A stretch of 64,000 nt of DNA from Pseudomonas sp. PD9R (GTDB lineage Bacteria > Pseudomonadota > Gammaproteobacteria > Pseudomonadales > Pseudomonadaceae): the NCBI RefSeq assembly GCF_019200975.1, contig NZ_JAHTMR010000015.1:70931-134930 (forward strand), read 5' to 3'. Shown in pieces: positions 25,770 through 36,130 of the stretch; the first letter of the stretch is position 1; every line of letters begins with the position of its first letter. The position numbers and the translations under genes were made by a program. The notes under the pieces are model-generated. The model did not search any database. It was not told the origin of the DNA and was given only the letters and a program-made list of their open reading frames with translations.

Positions 25770-25970
25770 TTTGTAGGAGCTGTGTAGGAGCTGTGTAGGA
25801 GCTGTGTAGGAGCTGTCGAGTAAAACGAGGCTGCGATCTTTTGATCTGGCCTTTGATCTCTGGCACCCAACAGCCCCATGACGATCAAGATCAAGATCAA
25901 GATCAAGATCAAGATCAAGATCAAGATCAAGATCAAGATCAAAAGATCGCAGCCTTCGGCAGCTCCTACG
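25770..25970. repeat. BIME with tandem GTAGGAGCTGT and hexamer array
   Basis: Four or so GTAGGAGCTGT copies (25772-25820) lead into a REP arm ending GGCTGCGATCTTTTGATC; the inverse arm AAAAGATCGCAGCC lies at 25941-25969. The right arm supplies the stop codon of the histidine kinase gene. Confidence 0.85.
25883..25942. repeat. GATCAA hexamer array, 10 copies
   Basis: Ten perfect GATCAA units in the loop of the BIME. Same unit, strand and position as the 8-copy array at 103-150. Confidence 0.95.
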
Positions 25971-27096
25971 GGGCGCTGCGTGGCAATACCACGGTAAACA
26001 ATGTGCCATCCGCTTCGCTGGAACTGACTTCAATCGTCCCCTGATGCGCATCGACCACTTCCTTGACGATAAACAGGCCCAGGCCAAGGCTGGTCGAGGG
26101 CTGTCCCAATTCTTCATCGGCACTGCGCACCAACGGGTCGAAAATGGTGGCGATGGCGTCCGCTGGGATCGGTATGCCGAAGTTGTGCACCGTGAGTTGA
26201 ACCGCATCCTGCTCACCTCTGAGGGTCACCGTCACGTCGCGCTTGTTCGAGCCATGCTGCAAGGCGTTGCCGATCAGATTTTGCAGCAGTTGAGCGATTC
26301 GCCCCGGATCCCAATTGCCGCTGACGTCGCCCAGTATTTTCAGCGCCGGATCACACTCCGGGTTACCGGCGCAAGCATCGGCGATGGCTGCATGCGCGGC
26401 CTCTGCCAGGTCCATGGGCGCCAGCTCGATCGGCAGGCTTTTACCCAGGCGGCTGCGCACCAGTTCCAGCAAATCGTTGACCATCACCGCCATATGTCGC
26501 GTCCCGCGCTTGATGTGGGTCGCGCATTTCAGGGCGTCCCCTTCCAGCCTGGTTTTGCGCAGGAGCATTTCGGTGGACATGCTCACCGCTTGCAGGGGCA
26601 CGCGCAGGTCGTGGCCGAGGATTGCCAGAAAGATGTCCCGCGAGCGATTCACCTGTTCGGCATAGGCTGCAGTGGATTCGGCCAACGCTTCGTCGATGGC
26701 TTCATTGAAGCGGATCATGTCCTGGAAATAGGCCATGTCGGGGGATTCGAGGCTGTCCACCCACAGGCGAATGACGCAGGCGCGCAAATGGCGGAATTCG
26801 CTGGTCATTTGCACCAGATCGAAACCCACGGTATGGCGCAATTCGCCGTGGCTGGCACCGGCCTGGTCCAGGCTCGGGGTTTTTTCCGGGCCTTCGCCCT
26901 TGGCCTTAGCGGCCTGCTCACCGGGAGTTTGTGGCTTGGACATATCCCGAGCGGCCGCCAGCAGAATCGCGCGCGCATGATCGCGCAGGGCGCTGCGGTC
27001 CATGGCTTCGGCGGCCGGCGTGATGGTTTTGGCGAATTGCTCCCACTCATCGACGATGCGATCAACCTGTTGCACGATGAATTCCGAAAGACGCAT
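25966..27096 (-). CDS. Soluble sensor histidine kinase with RsbRD-like N-terminus
   Basis: A 376-residue kinase without transmembrane segments. An N-terminal all-helical domain (about 1-145) resembles the RsbRD_N sensor type. The H box is LAILGHDLRVPLQAV with His162, and the ATPase has QLLQNLIGNALQHG (N box) and STSLGLGLFIVKEVV (G2). The G1 position reads NFGIPIP rather than DxGxG, as in related proteins. No adjacent response regulator, so it is an orphan kinase. The ATG at 27096 starts the conserved domain; the stop lies inside the REP. Confidence 0.82.
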   Translation of the reverse strand: MRLSEFIVQQVDRIVDEWEQFAKTITPAAEAMDRSALRDHARAILLAAARDMSKPQTPGEQAAKAKGEGPEKTPSLDQAGASHGELRHTVGFDLVQMTSEFRHLRACVIRLWVDSLESPDMAYFQDMIRFNEAIDEALAESTAAYAEQVNRSRDIFLAILGHDLRVPLQAVSMSTEMLLRKTRLEGDALKCATHIKRGTRHMAVMVNDLLELVRSRLGKSLPIELAPMDLAEAAHAAIADACAGNPECDPALKILGDVSGNWDPGRIAQLLQNLIGNALQHGSNKRDVTVTLRGEQDAVQLTVHNFGIPIPADAIATIFDPLVRSADEELGQPSTSLGLGLFIVKEVVDAHQGTIEVSSSEADGTLFTVVLPRSAP

Positions 27097-27359
27097 GGCG
27101 GCTACCTGGGCATGAATCGAAGGACAGCGATTCGAATAGTAGCCCCTTTGGCGAGAAATACACGATCGCCGGCGCGTGGGCATTAGCGAGCACCGGCGTG
27201 GTGGCATTCAGGTCATTCAACAGGTGATTATTCAAACCCTTTTTCAGGGGTGTCATGCGATCCCGGCAAACAGCAAAAAACAGCGATGCGGATGATTGAG
27301 GGAGTTCAGGCGAGCAAACAGATCGAGTGCCGTCGGCATTCCATGCGGGCGACATTCAG

Positions 27360-29513
27360 TTATTCGATGTACCGACGCTGGCTGGCCAGCATGACTCCAT
27401 CATCCAGTTGCCTTGGTGCCATGGCCATGCGGAACACACTCTGATTTTCAGCGTGTTTTGCCCAACGCTCCAGGCCACTGGCGAACTCGGGTGACTGCGC
27501 AGCGCTGCCATACACATCAGCCTCCGTGAGGCTTCGATAACGCAAGGCTTCCAAGCGCTGGCGGGTTGTATGCAGACGGCTCTTCTCTCGGCTCATGGCT
27601 CTCATGGCGGCCTCTTGATTGGCGGGTAGACCACGCGGCAATTCCTCATACCTCACCGCGCGGTAATAGACGGTAAGACGCTGATCAAGCGCTTGTATGG
27701 CGTCATCGACAACGCGGTACTCGCGCTCGCTGATCACGGTTGAGCCGGTTTCCAGCGTTTGCTGCCAACGGCGCAATGTTGACCAGGCGTAAGGGATGTA
27801 GCTGGCGAGCATCATGTGATCGGTGTATTGGACCAGTTGCGTCAGCAAACCATCGCGGGCCGGCATATCGCTTTTTGTTTTTTTCTCCAGCATGGCGGTG
27901 CACGCGGCGTTTTCGATGGACTCGCAATCCGGGTCCCACAATACCGACGACCATTCATCGTCATTGAAGCGCACCAGCATGAAATGCTGCTGTTGCCCGT
28001 GATGGTGATAGGGATCACCCTTGAGCCGCATCAGGCCGGCACCGAACAGCAGCAGGCCATAGGGGCCGGATAAGAACGTTGTTGCGAAACCCGGTACCCA
28101 GACCTTCCAGTTGGCGTCCATCCAGGGCGCCGGCACGCCGGGCACCGGGTCGTTCCGGTTGACCATGCGGTGATGGACGAGGTCGGCAGCACCTTCGACG
28201 AAGGTTGAGTCGCCGGCGCGTGGGGCGCCGTAGGTGTAGAGGAGGATGTTGTAGGTGACACTCGCACGCCGACGAAGTGCTTCTGCCAGCAACAAAGCGA
28301 TGGCACCGCCGAGGCTGTGGCCGCAGATGATGATTTTTTGACCCGCGTGAAATTTATCCAGATAACGCAAGACGAACGCTTTCATTGCCTGAAACGCGCT
28401 GTAAAACCCTTGATGAACTCTGCCGACACCCTCTTCGAACGTCACTTGAAGCGCGTCCACATCTCGTAACGCATCTTTCAGGCTGGCCGTACCACGCACC
28501 GAAATCAGAATGACTTCGTCGTGATGACAAATGAACGCCTGGGTATCGCCGCCGTCTTCCTGGTCATCGAAAAAATGCTGGTTGGCCGGGTGCTCCTGGT
28601 CTTTGCCTTTATCCGGGTGGTTCTGCTCATACAGCGTCGGGTCGAACGGCAGGATTTCCAGGCGTTTTGAATACGGCACGTCTTCGTACAACGGAAAGAA
28701 CCGATGACGCTGCTGGCTATCGACTTGCCAGTTTTCTCGATAATTGGCCAGCGCCTCGCCAAACAGATTGCCAATGCTCGGCGCCTTGGGAAAGCGCACG
28801 TTATCCCGCGGCGTTTCACGCGGGTCCTGAGCGAAGTCGGTGTAACTCAACGTCGCCATCAGGGCCAATTGATAGAGGTTCAGCGCACAGAATTGGTCAT
28901 CGGTGGACAGCATGGGCCGCAACGCGCGCATGGGTCGCACTTCCAGCACATGAAGTCGGTTGGGGAGCAGGGCGACGCCAAATGAAATCTCGGGGCCGAA
29001 ACTCACTTCGGAGATGGCCCGCAGCAGGGCGTTATGCGGCTCGTAGAAGCGTTTGACCACTGGCGGCAAATGCGCGCCCTGACTGACCAGGTCCCGTACC
29101 TCGACCTGGATGAAGGAACCGGCGTCTTTCATGGCGGGGTTGTGTTCGCGGCGAAATCCGTCGGCGTGGAAGAAGCGGGTTTGTTCGGCGCGGTGCTGGA
29201 GATCGGTGATTGGGAGAGGGTAGTACTCTCGTTTGATCAAGCGTTCATATGGTTCTTCGAGTCCTTCGTACTGCTTGTCCATCGTGAGCGCGACAGGCCC
29301 ACGGTAGTGGTTCTCCACTTTGGCAAATCCCTCATCATCCAACCACCCGGTGTATTCCTGACCGACGCTGTCCGTTACGGTGTACTGCAAACCACCATAG
29401 GGCTTGCCATCCCCTTGCTCGTCCACTAATCGGAAACTCGTCCAATGCCCTCGCAATGGGCAGGCCAGCATCCTATCGCTAAAGAAAGGGTAGTCACACG
29501 CCTTAAGTTCCAT
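27360..29513 (-). CDS. Class-3 lipase, probable type VI effector
   Basis: A 717-residue protein. The N-terminal 110 residues form a small beta domain (HWTSFRLVDEQGDGKPYGGL...GWLDDEGFAKV) common in T6SS-linked effectors. The lipase class-3 fold covers about 325-515: VRGTAS (339-344), nucleophile Ser400 in GHSLGG, YGAPRAGD (428-435), NDPVPGVP with Asp455, and a His cluster near 503-510. The rest is helical. Phospholipase effectors of this fold kill rival bacteria. No signal peptide; no vgrG, hcp or PAAR gene nearby. It follows a lipoprotein gene by 12 bp. The effector role is inferred from architecture and the partner. Confidence 0.75.
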   Translation of the reverse strand: MELKACDYPFFSDRMLACPLRGHWTSFRLVDEQGDGKPYGGLQYTVTDSVGQEYTGWLDDEGFAKVENHYRGPVALTMDKQYEGLEEPYERLIKREYYPLPITDLQHRAEQTRFFHADGFRREHNPAMKDAGSFIQVEVRDLVSQGAHLPPVVKRFYEPHNALLRAISEVSFGPEISFGVALLPNRLHVLEVRPMRALRPMLSTDDQFCALNLYQLALMATLSYTDFAQDPRETPRDNVRFPKAPSIGNLFGEALANYRENWQVDSQQRHRFFPLYEDVPYSKRLEILPFDPTLYEQNHPDKGKDQEHPANQHFFDDQEDGGDTQAFICHHDEVILISVRGTASLKDALRDVDALQVTFEEGVGRVHQGFYSAFQAMKAFVLRYLDKFHAGQKIIICGHSLGGAIALLLAEALRRRASVTYNILLYTYGAPRAGDSTFVEGAADLVHHRMVNRNDPVPGVPAPWMDANWKVWVPGFATTFLSGPYGLLLFGAGLMRLKGDPYHHHGQQQHFMLVRFNDDEWSSVLWDPDCESIENAACTAMLEKKTKSDMPARDGLLTQLVQYTDHMMLASYIPYAWSTLRRWQQTLETGSTVISEREYRVVDDAIQALDQRLTVYYRAVRYEELPRGLPANQEAAMRAMSREKSRLHTTRQRLEALRYRSLTEADVYGSAAQSPEFASGLERWAKHAENQSVFRMAMAPRQLDDGVMLASQRRYIE

Positions 29514-29525
29514 GTCTGATTTTCC

Positions 29526-30377
29526 TTATTCAGTACAGTTGGGGTAGACGGTGCATTCGCGACCGTCAGGCATTTTGAAAGACTTGAAATCAGTGGTGTT
29601 GCCGCGACAAAAAGCGTCTTGATCCTCAAGGCTTTCGCCCAGGCAACGTTTCCAACCCTGTGGAAAACGGATCCAGGTGTCTCGTCCAAAAGGCCGTTCC
29701 TCGGCCGCCATCCTGAACACCATCCTCACCGTCTGGCCTGGCAACTGATCGCGCTGCAACACCCCACCGGCCATGCGTTTCACCATGTGGCCATCTGAGT
29801 CGACAGCTCGACAGTGCAGGATTTTTACGATCGCTCGTTTGGGTCCCACCGTGCGAAACAACCATTGGCACTGTCCCTGAAACGCCTGAACACCAGAGAC
29901 GGGAAACGCCGGAAAATCGGTATCAAGAACGTCGCGAAAGGACAGGCTGGCAAAGTCACCGCCGATGTCAGACCAACGCGTTCCCCACTTCGCGTCGAGG
30001 TTCAGCTTCAAACTGCTCAACACCAACGGACAACCACCGGCACGCGTCGTCAGCGGCACCTCAAACTCGGCCGTGCGCGCAACGTTCTGGTATTCACTGG
30101 TGAAGAACTTGCGATTGGGTGCCACCTCTCCGCGTTTGCGCGGCGGGGCCTGACAGGTTTCGCCGGTGGCCGGCACATAAAAAGCGTCGGCTTTTACCCG
30201 GAAATCCGCCGGCACATCGGCCTGCAAGGTAAAGCTCTGTGCCGGTGCAAAAACACAGCCGCCAGAGACAAGCGCCAGTGTGATTAGCGCCAGTAAGCGA
30301 AAAGATTGCCCTTTCGCGAGACGCGATCCTGAGTCTTTTTTGAGAGCGGAATTAGCCCGCTCCTGAGCTGCCGTCAC
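29526..30377 (-). CDS. Lipoprotein, candidate immunity protein for the lipase
   Basis: A 283-residue protein with a GTG start at 30377 preceded by GGAG. A signal with a long basic N-region ends in the lipobox VSGGC, so Cys41 would be lipidated. The mature part is Cys-rich and beta-like with no recognised family (CQAPPRKRGEV, FQGQCQWLF, GRECTVYPNC). The gene sits 12 bp upstream of the lipase gene on the same strand. Periplasmic lipoproteins are the usual immunity proteins for T6SS lipase effectors, so an immunity role is likely but inferred. Confidence 0.65.
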   Translation of the reverse strand: MTAAQERANSALKKDSGSRLAKGQSFRLLALITLALVSGGCVFAPAQSFTLQADVPADFRVKADAFYVPATGETCQAPPRKRGEVAPNRKFFTSEYQNVARTAEFEVPLTTRAGGCPLVLSSLKLNLDAKWGTRWSDIGGDFASLSFRDVLDTDFPAFPVSGVQAFQGQCQWLFRTVGPKRAIVKILHCRAVDSDGHMVKRMAGGVLQRDQLPGQTVRMVFRMAAEERPFGRDTWIRFPQGWKRCLGESLEDQDAFCRGNTTDFKSFKMPDGRECTVYPNCTE

Positions 30378-30541
30378 TTGATGCTCCTGCCAATTACCCC
30401 CGTCAAAAACGAAGTATTCACAGGGGTATAGCAGTCATCCAGAACTGTCTGAGGGGCCCGGAACCGATTCGGATCACGCCTACGACAGACTCTGAAATAT
30501 CTGACGTTTGCAGTCCGGTTAAAACTTCGAACACCACAAAA

Positions 30542-30626
30542 CCCTGTAGGAGCTGCCGAAGGCTGCGATCTTTTGATCTTCAAATGCAAAATCAAAAGAT
30601 CGCAGCCTGCGGCAGCTCCTACAGGG
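30542..30626. repeat. BIME (GTAGGAGCTGCC class)
   Basis: CCCTGTAGGAGCTGCC... is inverted at its right end (GGCAGCTCCTACAGGG), with the GATCTTTTGATC loop. It lies in the gap upstream of the lipoprotein gene. Confidence 0.85.
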
Positions 30627-31047
30627 ATGGTATGCAACGGCGAGAGGGTGGTCGGCTGTCCGGACGTAATCGCGGATTTGTGGTTTTAAACATTGCCCGA
30701 CAGTGATTGTTTAAGCGCTGTCAGGGTTACTTGATGAAAGCTACAAAACCTTGTGCCGTTGCCTACAGGTACGCCAGAATCCGCCGGCTTGTGCGCCTTT
30801 GTGCCTGGGCTTTATCGTTTCCCGGTCGCTGAAAAAAACAGTGATCGGGTTTGGTAGACCTGATGCATCGACGCATAGCGTCACCTTGTACGGCCCTTTT
30901 TCAGGGTTCCGTTTTATGGTGGCCATGCGCAGGGTCCCTTCGGGGCGCCGGTTCCGATGCCCGGTCTACCAACCTTCGTATGGTCACCACCCTCCGTTTG
31001 GTAGCGAGAGAGTGATGGCTCCTTTTAAGTCGCATCGGAGTTTCACT
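30627..31047 (+). other. Long leader of the DUF6124 gene
   Basis: About 420 bases without a credible gene. A minus-strand 61-codon ORF (30741-30926) is taken as an antisense shadow of the structured RNA. The second half holds the long-range paired element described separately and the CGGAG ribosome site at 31036-31040. Confidence 0.5.
30848..30990 (+). ncRNA. Structured RNA, possibly C4-antisense-like
   Basis: GGTTTGGTAGACC (30848-30860) pairs with GGTCTACCAACC (30963-30974), leaving one bulged base. Inside are ATGC/GCAT (30863-30876), CCCT/AGGG (30894-30906) and a CCC-TTC-GGG hairpin near 30936-30945. ATGGTGGCCAT (30916-30926) can also pair with ATGGTCACCACC (30980-30991). The wording (ACGGCCCTTTTTCAGGGTTC, then CATGCGCAGGG) resembles the C4 antisense RNA family of phages P1 and P4-like elements as I remember it. 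It lies 74 bases before the DUF6124 start, so it may control that gene. The family assignment is from memory and uncertain. Confidence 0.5.
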
Positions 31048-31443
31048 ATGTTCAAAGTCACACCCAATCCGCCAGACACCGATCCCGCATCTCCCTACGA
31101 ATCCACCGACTCCAACAAGCTCAACGAGGCCGCCGAACGCGCCCTCGACCATCACTTTCCGCCAGCCGACAAGAAACCACCGAAACGCAACGGCCAACTC
31201 TTCAGCGTCTGCCCAGACGTCAACACTGAATCATTGCTGGCCAACGCCTCGGAAGACCTGCTGTCCATCAGCGCCATCGCCGCCGACCTCGCCGATCATG
31301 TGCAAGGCTCAAGCCGCTCCGTTGCCCTGGCATTGAGCCGCATGGCCGACGGCGTGCATTTGTTGGTGGATAAAGCGCTGGATCATCTGGATGAACCGGA
31401 AATGGCGGCGATAGTTGCCAGGCAACAAAGCCGAATGAGCTAA
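31048..31443 (+). CDS. DUF6124 family protein
   Basis: A 131-residue protein of the Pseudomonas DUF6124 group: an N-terminal Pro-rich segment (MFKVTPNPPDTDPASPYEST), AAERALDHH, then a helical region (NTESLLANASEDLLSISAIA). Function unknown. The start at 31048 follows CGGAG; the longer frame runs through the structured leader. Homologues are often multicopy in a genome. It is followed by a BIME. Confidence 0.85.
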   Translation: MFKVTPNPPDTDPASPYESTDSNKLNEAAERALDHHFPPADKKPPKRNGQLFSVCPDVNTESLLANASEDLLSISAIAADLADHVQGSSRSVALALSRMADGVHLLVDKALDHLDEPEMAAIVARQQSRMS

Positions 31444-31455
31444 TCGCAAAACAGA

Positions 31456-31542
31456 AGATCAAAAGATCGCAGCCTTCGGCAGCTCCTACAGGGTGTACGC
31501 GATCCCATGTAGGAGCTGCCGCAGGCTGCGATCTTTTGATCT
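31456..31542. repeat. BIME (GATCGCAGCCTTCGGCAGCTCC class)
   Basis: AGATCAAAAGATCGCAGCC is inverted at the right end. It separates the convergent DUF6124 and ureC genes. Confidence 0.85.
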
Positions 31543-31560
31543 GAAAAATGCCACCCACAC

Positions 31561-33261
<1,701 letters not shown>

Positions 33262-33299
33262 GTGCTTGCCTTGGGAATTAATTGAATGTGGGATCGCAT

Positions 33300-33390
33300 T
33301 CGCGGGCAAGCCTCGCTCCTACAGGTTTTGTGTCGATCGCGAAAATTGCGTACGACACAAAGCCCGTAGGAGCGAGGCTTGCCCGCGAAG
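33300..33390. repeat. REP pair between ureB and ureC
   Basis: CGCGGGCAAGCCTCGCTCCT and its inverse flank a loop with TTGTGTCG/CGACACAA pairing. One of four REP elements at gene junctions in this cluster. Confidence 0.85.
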
Positions 33391-33414
33391 GGGCCGTCAC
33401 CGGCGCTGAATCAC

Positions 33415-33720
33415 TTACAGGTCACCCATGATCCGCCCGGCAAATCCGAACACCCGGCGATGCCCGGCCAGGTCCACCAACTCGACCTCGCGGCTTTGCC
33501 CCGGCTCGAAGCGCACGGCGGTGCCGGCGGGGATGTTCAGGCGCATGCCGCGACTGGCGGCGCGGTCGAAGGTGAGGGCGTCGTTGGTTTCAAAAAAGTG
33601 GTAGTGCGAGCCGACCTGGATTGGCCGGTCGCCGCTGTTGGCCACTTTCAGGCTGAGGATGCGGCGGCCAACGTTGAATTCGATGTCGCCGGGCTGGATC
33701 TGGTATTCACCGGGAATCAT
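33415..33720 (-). CDS. ureB: Urease subunit beta
   Basis: A 101-residue urease structural subunit: MIPGEYQIQPGDIEFN start and the GSHYHFFETND and RLNIPAGTAVRFEPG motifs. Its ATG overlaps the stop of the upstream acetyltransferase gene by one base (TGATG). Confidence 0.97.
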   Translation of the reverse strand: MIPGEYQIQPGDIEFNVGRRILSLKVANSGDRPIQVGSHYHFFETNDALTFDRAASRGMRLNIPAGTAVRFEPGQSREVELVDLAGHRRVFGFAGRIMGDL

Positions 33721-34253
33721 CAATGGGCTCCTTGGAGAACTTTGTAGTAGAGGGCGGTGGGCTTGTAGCGACCGCTCGGGTCGCAAGCGTAATCGGGAAT
33801 TTCACCGGCACGGGTGTACCCCAGCGCCTTGTAGAAATCTTCAGCCGGTGAGCCTGCTTCGGTGTCGAGGAACAGCATGCCGCGCTTGTGCTGCAGGGCG
33901 GCCTGTTCCAGTGCGGTCATCAACTGTTGACCCAAACCGCGACGCCGCGCCTGTTCACGCACCAGCAGTTTCTGCACCTCGGCGCGGTTCAGGCCGTTGG
34001 CTTTCTGGCACAGCGTCAGTTGCACGCTGGCCTGTACTTGTTCGTCCTTGACCACCACCCACAGCAGCACGTTGCCTTTGTTCAGGTTCTCTTGAACCTC
34101 GTCGAAATAGGCACGGGCCTGCGTTGCATCGAGGTTGGCCATGAAGCCGACACTGGCGCCATAACCCACGGCATCGAGCAACAGATCAATCAAACCCTGA
34201 CGATAGTGCGCAAAGCTTTCAACATTGACGCGTCGCAGTTGGGCGGGGTTCAT
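33720..34253 (-). CDS. GNAT acetyltransferase in the urease operon
   Basis: A 177-residue GNAT protein. The acetyl-CoA loop is REQARRRGLGQQLM (residues 97-110) and the C-terminal LGYTRAGEIPDYA is usual for the fold. Substrate unknown. It lies between ureA and ureB with tight spacing on both sides, as in other Pseudomonas, so it is co-expressed with urease without a known role in it. Confidence 0.85.
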   Translation of the reverse strand: MNPAQLRRVNVESFAHYRQGLIDLLLDAVGYGASVGFMANLDATQARAYFDEVQENLNKGNVLLWVVVKDEQVQASVQLTLCQKANGLNRAEVQKLLVREQARRRGLGQQLMTALEQAALQHKRGMLFLDTEAGSPAEDFYKALGYTRAGEIPDYACDPSGRYKPTALYYKVLQGAH

Positions 34254-34259
34254 CCGGTA

Positions 34260-34793
34260 TCACTCCTGGTTGGCGCTCGGCGGTTGGGCGCCAGGATTGA
34301 GGGTCAATTGCATAAAGGTCAGGTCGAGCCAGCGACCGAACTTGGTGCCCACCTGAGGCATCTGCCCGGTGGTCACGAAACCGATGCGCTCGTGCAGGCG
34401 AATCGAGGCGGCGTTACCGCTTTCGATGGCGGCCACCATCACGTGTTTGCCGCAGCCCCTGGCACGCTCGATCAGCACGTCCATCAAGCGCGGACCGAGG
34501 CCATTGCCGCGCTGGTCGCTGCGCACGTAAACCGAGTGCTCGACGGTGTGGCGGAAGCCGTCGAATGGCCGCCAGTCACCAAATGAAGCGTAGCCCAGCA
34601 CGTGGTTGTCAGCGTTGACGATCACCAGGATCGGGTAAGCCTGGGATTGCCTCGCACTGAACCACGCTTGCCGGTTGCCCAGGTCCACAGCCTGTTCGTT
34701 CCAGATCGCCGTGGTGTTGAGCACGGCGTCGTTGTAGATGTCGCGGATCGCCGGCAGGTCGGCATGCACCGCATCGCGTATTTGATAAGTCAT
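34260..34793 (-). CDS. GNAT acetyltransferase, phosphinothricin-type
   Basis: A 177-residue GNAT of the PAT/Pita group: IYNDAVLNTTAIWNE (19-33), HSVYVRSDQRGNGLGPRLM (acetyl-CoA site) and LHERIGFVTTGQMPQVG. Relatives acetylate phosphinothricin or methionine sulfoximine/sulfone, inhibitors of glutamine synthetase, which would suit a nitrogen operon. Substrate inferred. Nine bases follow ureA. Confidence 0.88.
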   Translation of the reverse strand: MTYQIRDAVHADLPAIRDIYNDAVLNTTAIWNEQAVDLGNRQAWFSARQSQAYPILVIVNADNHVLGYASFGDWRPFDGFRHTVEHSVYVRSDQRGNGLGPRLMDVLIERARGCGKHVMVAAIESGNAASIRLHERIGFVTTGQMPQVGTKFGRWLDLTFMQLTLNPGAQPPSANQE

Positions 34794-34802
34794 GGCGTGG
34801 CC

Positions 34803-35105
34803 TCAGGCGATCGGTTGATGGACGGTGACCAGTTTGGTGCCGTCGGGAAACGTCGCTTCGACCTGGATCTCCGGGATCATTTCCGGGATGCCTTCCATCA
34901 CGTGTTCGCGGGTCAACAGGGTGGTGCCGAAGTGCATCAACTCGGCGACGGTCTGGCCATCGCGGGCGCCTTCGAGCAATGCCGCCGAGATGTAGGCCAT
35001 GGCTTCCGGGTAATTGAGTTTCACGCCGCGCGCCAAACGCCGTTCGGCCACGAGGCCGGCGGTGAAGATCAGCAGCTTGTCTTTTTCGCGTGGGGTCAGG
35101 TCCAT
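34803..35105 (-). CDS. ureA: Urease subunit gamma
   Basis: A 100-residue urease structural subunit: MDLTPREKDKLLIFTAGLVA start, KLNYPEAMAYISA, and the C-terminal FPDGTKLVTVHQPIA. First of the structural genes, separated from ureD by a BIME. Confidence 0.97.
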   Translation of the reverse strand: MDLTPREKDKLLIFTAGLVAERRLARGVKLNYPEAMAYISAALLEGARDGQTVAELMHFGTTLLTREHVMEGIPEMIPEIQVEATFPDGTKLVTVHQPIA

Positions 35106-35139
35106 CGTAGAAATCCAGTTTCGGCAGTTAGATAATTAT

Positions 35140-35249
35140 GTAGGAGCTGCCGAAGGCTGCGATCTTTTGATCTTGATTTCGACTCTGATTTTTGGCGGTC
35201 GTGAAAAAAATCAAAAGATCGCAGCCTCGTTGCACTCGACAGCTCCTAC
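35140..35249. repeat. BIME between ureD and ureA
   Basis: GTAGGAGCTGCCGAAGGCTG and its right-hand inverse (CTGCGATCTTTT core) surround a GATCTTGATTTCGAC-type loop. The two arms are different variants (CCGAAGG left, CGAGTGCAACGAGG right). Confidence 0.85.
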
Positions 35250-35263
35250 AAGGGAATGTGTGT

Positions 35264-36100
35264 TCAGGTGTTCCATATTCTGGGCGGGACGGCTTCTCGG
35301 CCGAGCAGGGCCGGGCGTAGCAACTTCCACAAATCGATTAGCCAGCCACGCGCCAACAGGGCCTCACTTGCCAGGCAGCGCGCAACCAGCAACCCCGGCA
35401 ATTGCGTCAAATCCCCGCGCACGTCATTGGGCAGCGAGCGGCAACGCTCCAGCAAATCGCTATCGATTTCGCCGGTCACCAGCAGGGTGGCAAACACCGG
35501 TTGCCCATCCAGGCCAATCGGTGAATCGAGCAAACCGTCAGCCCCGACAATGCGCTGGCGTTCATGCCAGAGCAACTGGCCGTCGCGACGGATATCCAGT
35601 TGCGACTGGTAATGCCCAAGATCAAAACGCTCGCCACTGGCCGGTCGACCAAGCGCCACGACGTCCCAATAGAACAGCCGCGCATCGCCTTCAAGGTCGA
35701 TGGCAGTGCTGAGCTCCGCCTGGGCCGCGCTGAAGACGATCGTCTCCTGCGGCAACCATTCCAGTGTCCCACCGGCTGCCACCTTCAACTTCAGCTGCTG
35801 ATAGGCGGGGCCGGCCGCGCGATACCACTTGGCCGCGCCGGGGCTGGTGATCTGCGCCCACGCATCGCGGCCGACACTGGCCGAGATGTCCAGACGGTCG
35901 CCACCGGCAATCCCGCCCGGTGGGTGGACGATGATGTGCTGGCAGACTTCAGGCCCTTCGGCATACAGATGCTTTTGCACCCGCAGCGGGCCGAGGTGGC
36001 GGCGCTGAACCGGGCGCGTGCTGTCACCGAAACGGGCATAGCCCAACTCGAGCTCGGCGTGCCAGCTGGGTGTGAACAAAAGGGAGGCAGGTAAATTCAT
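35264..36100 (-). CDS. ureD: Urease accessory protein UreD
   Basis: A 278-residue scaffold that binds apo-urease and, with UreF and UreG, delivers nickel. Motifs: HPPGGIAGGDRL (59-70), SPGAAKWYR, EWLPQETIVF. Length is normal for the family. It lies between urtE and ureA. Confidence 0.95.
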   Translation of the reverse strand: MNLPASLLFTPSWHAELELGYARFGDSTRPVQRRHLGPLRVQKHLYAEGPEVCQHIIVHPPGGIAGGDRLDISASVGRDAWAQITSPGAAKWYRAAGPAYQQLKLKVAAGGTLEWLPQETIVFSAAQAELSTAIDLEGDARLFYWDVVALGRPASGERFDLGHYQSQLDIRRDGQLLWHERQRIVGADGLLDSPIGLDGQPVFATLLVTGEIDSDLLERCRSLPNDVRGDLTQLPGLLVARCLASEALLARGWLIDLWKLLRPALLGREAVPPRIWNT

Positions 36101-36130
36101 ATGTTTTAGTTATCGTTAGGACGCTACAGA

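Noticed and set aside
26044..27186. 380-codon plus-strand ORF, and other long opposite-strand ORFs (for example 38964-40118, 40544-41848, 51183-53426, 56370-57599)
   Set aside because: Each lies opposite a gene with clear family motifs and shows no family resemblance itself.
27224..27250. CCCTTTTTCAGGGG hairpin near the lipase stop as a terminator
   Set aside because: Stem of only four or five pairs with a mismatch and no T tract.
30741..30926. Minus-strand 61-codon ORF starting MATIKRNPEKGPYK
   Set aside because: It overlaps the paired RNA element; similar short antisense ORFs are known from C4-type loci and are probably not translated. No ribosome site.
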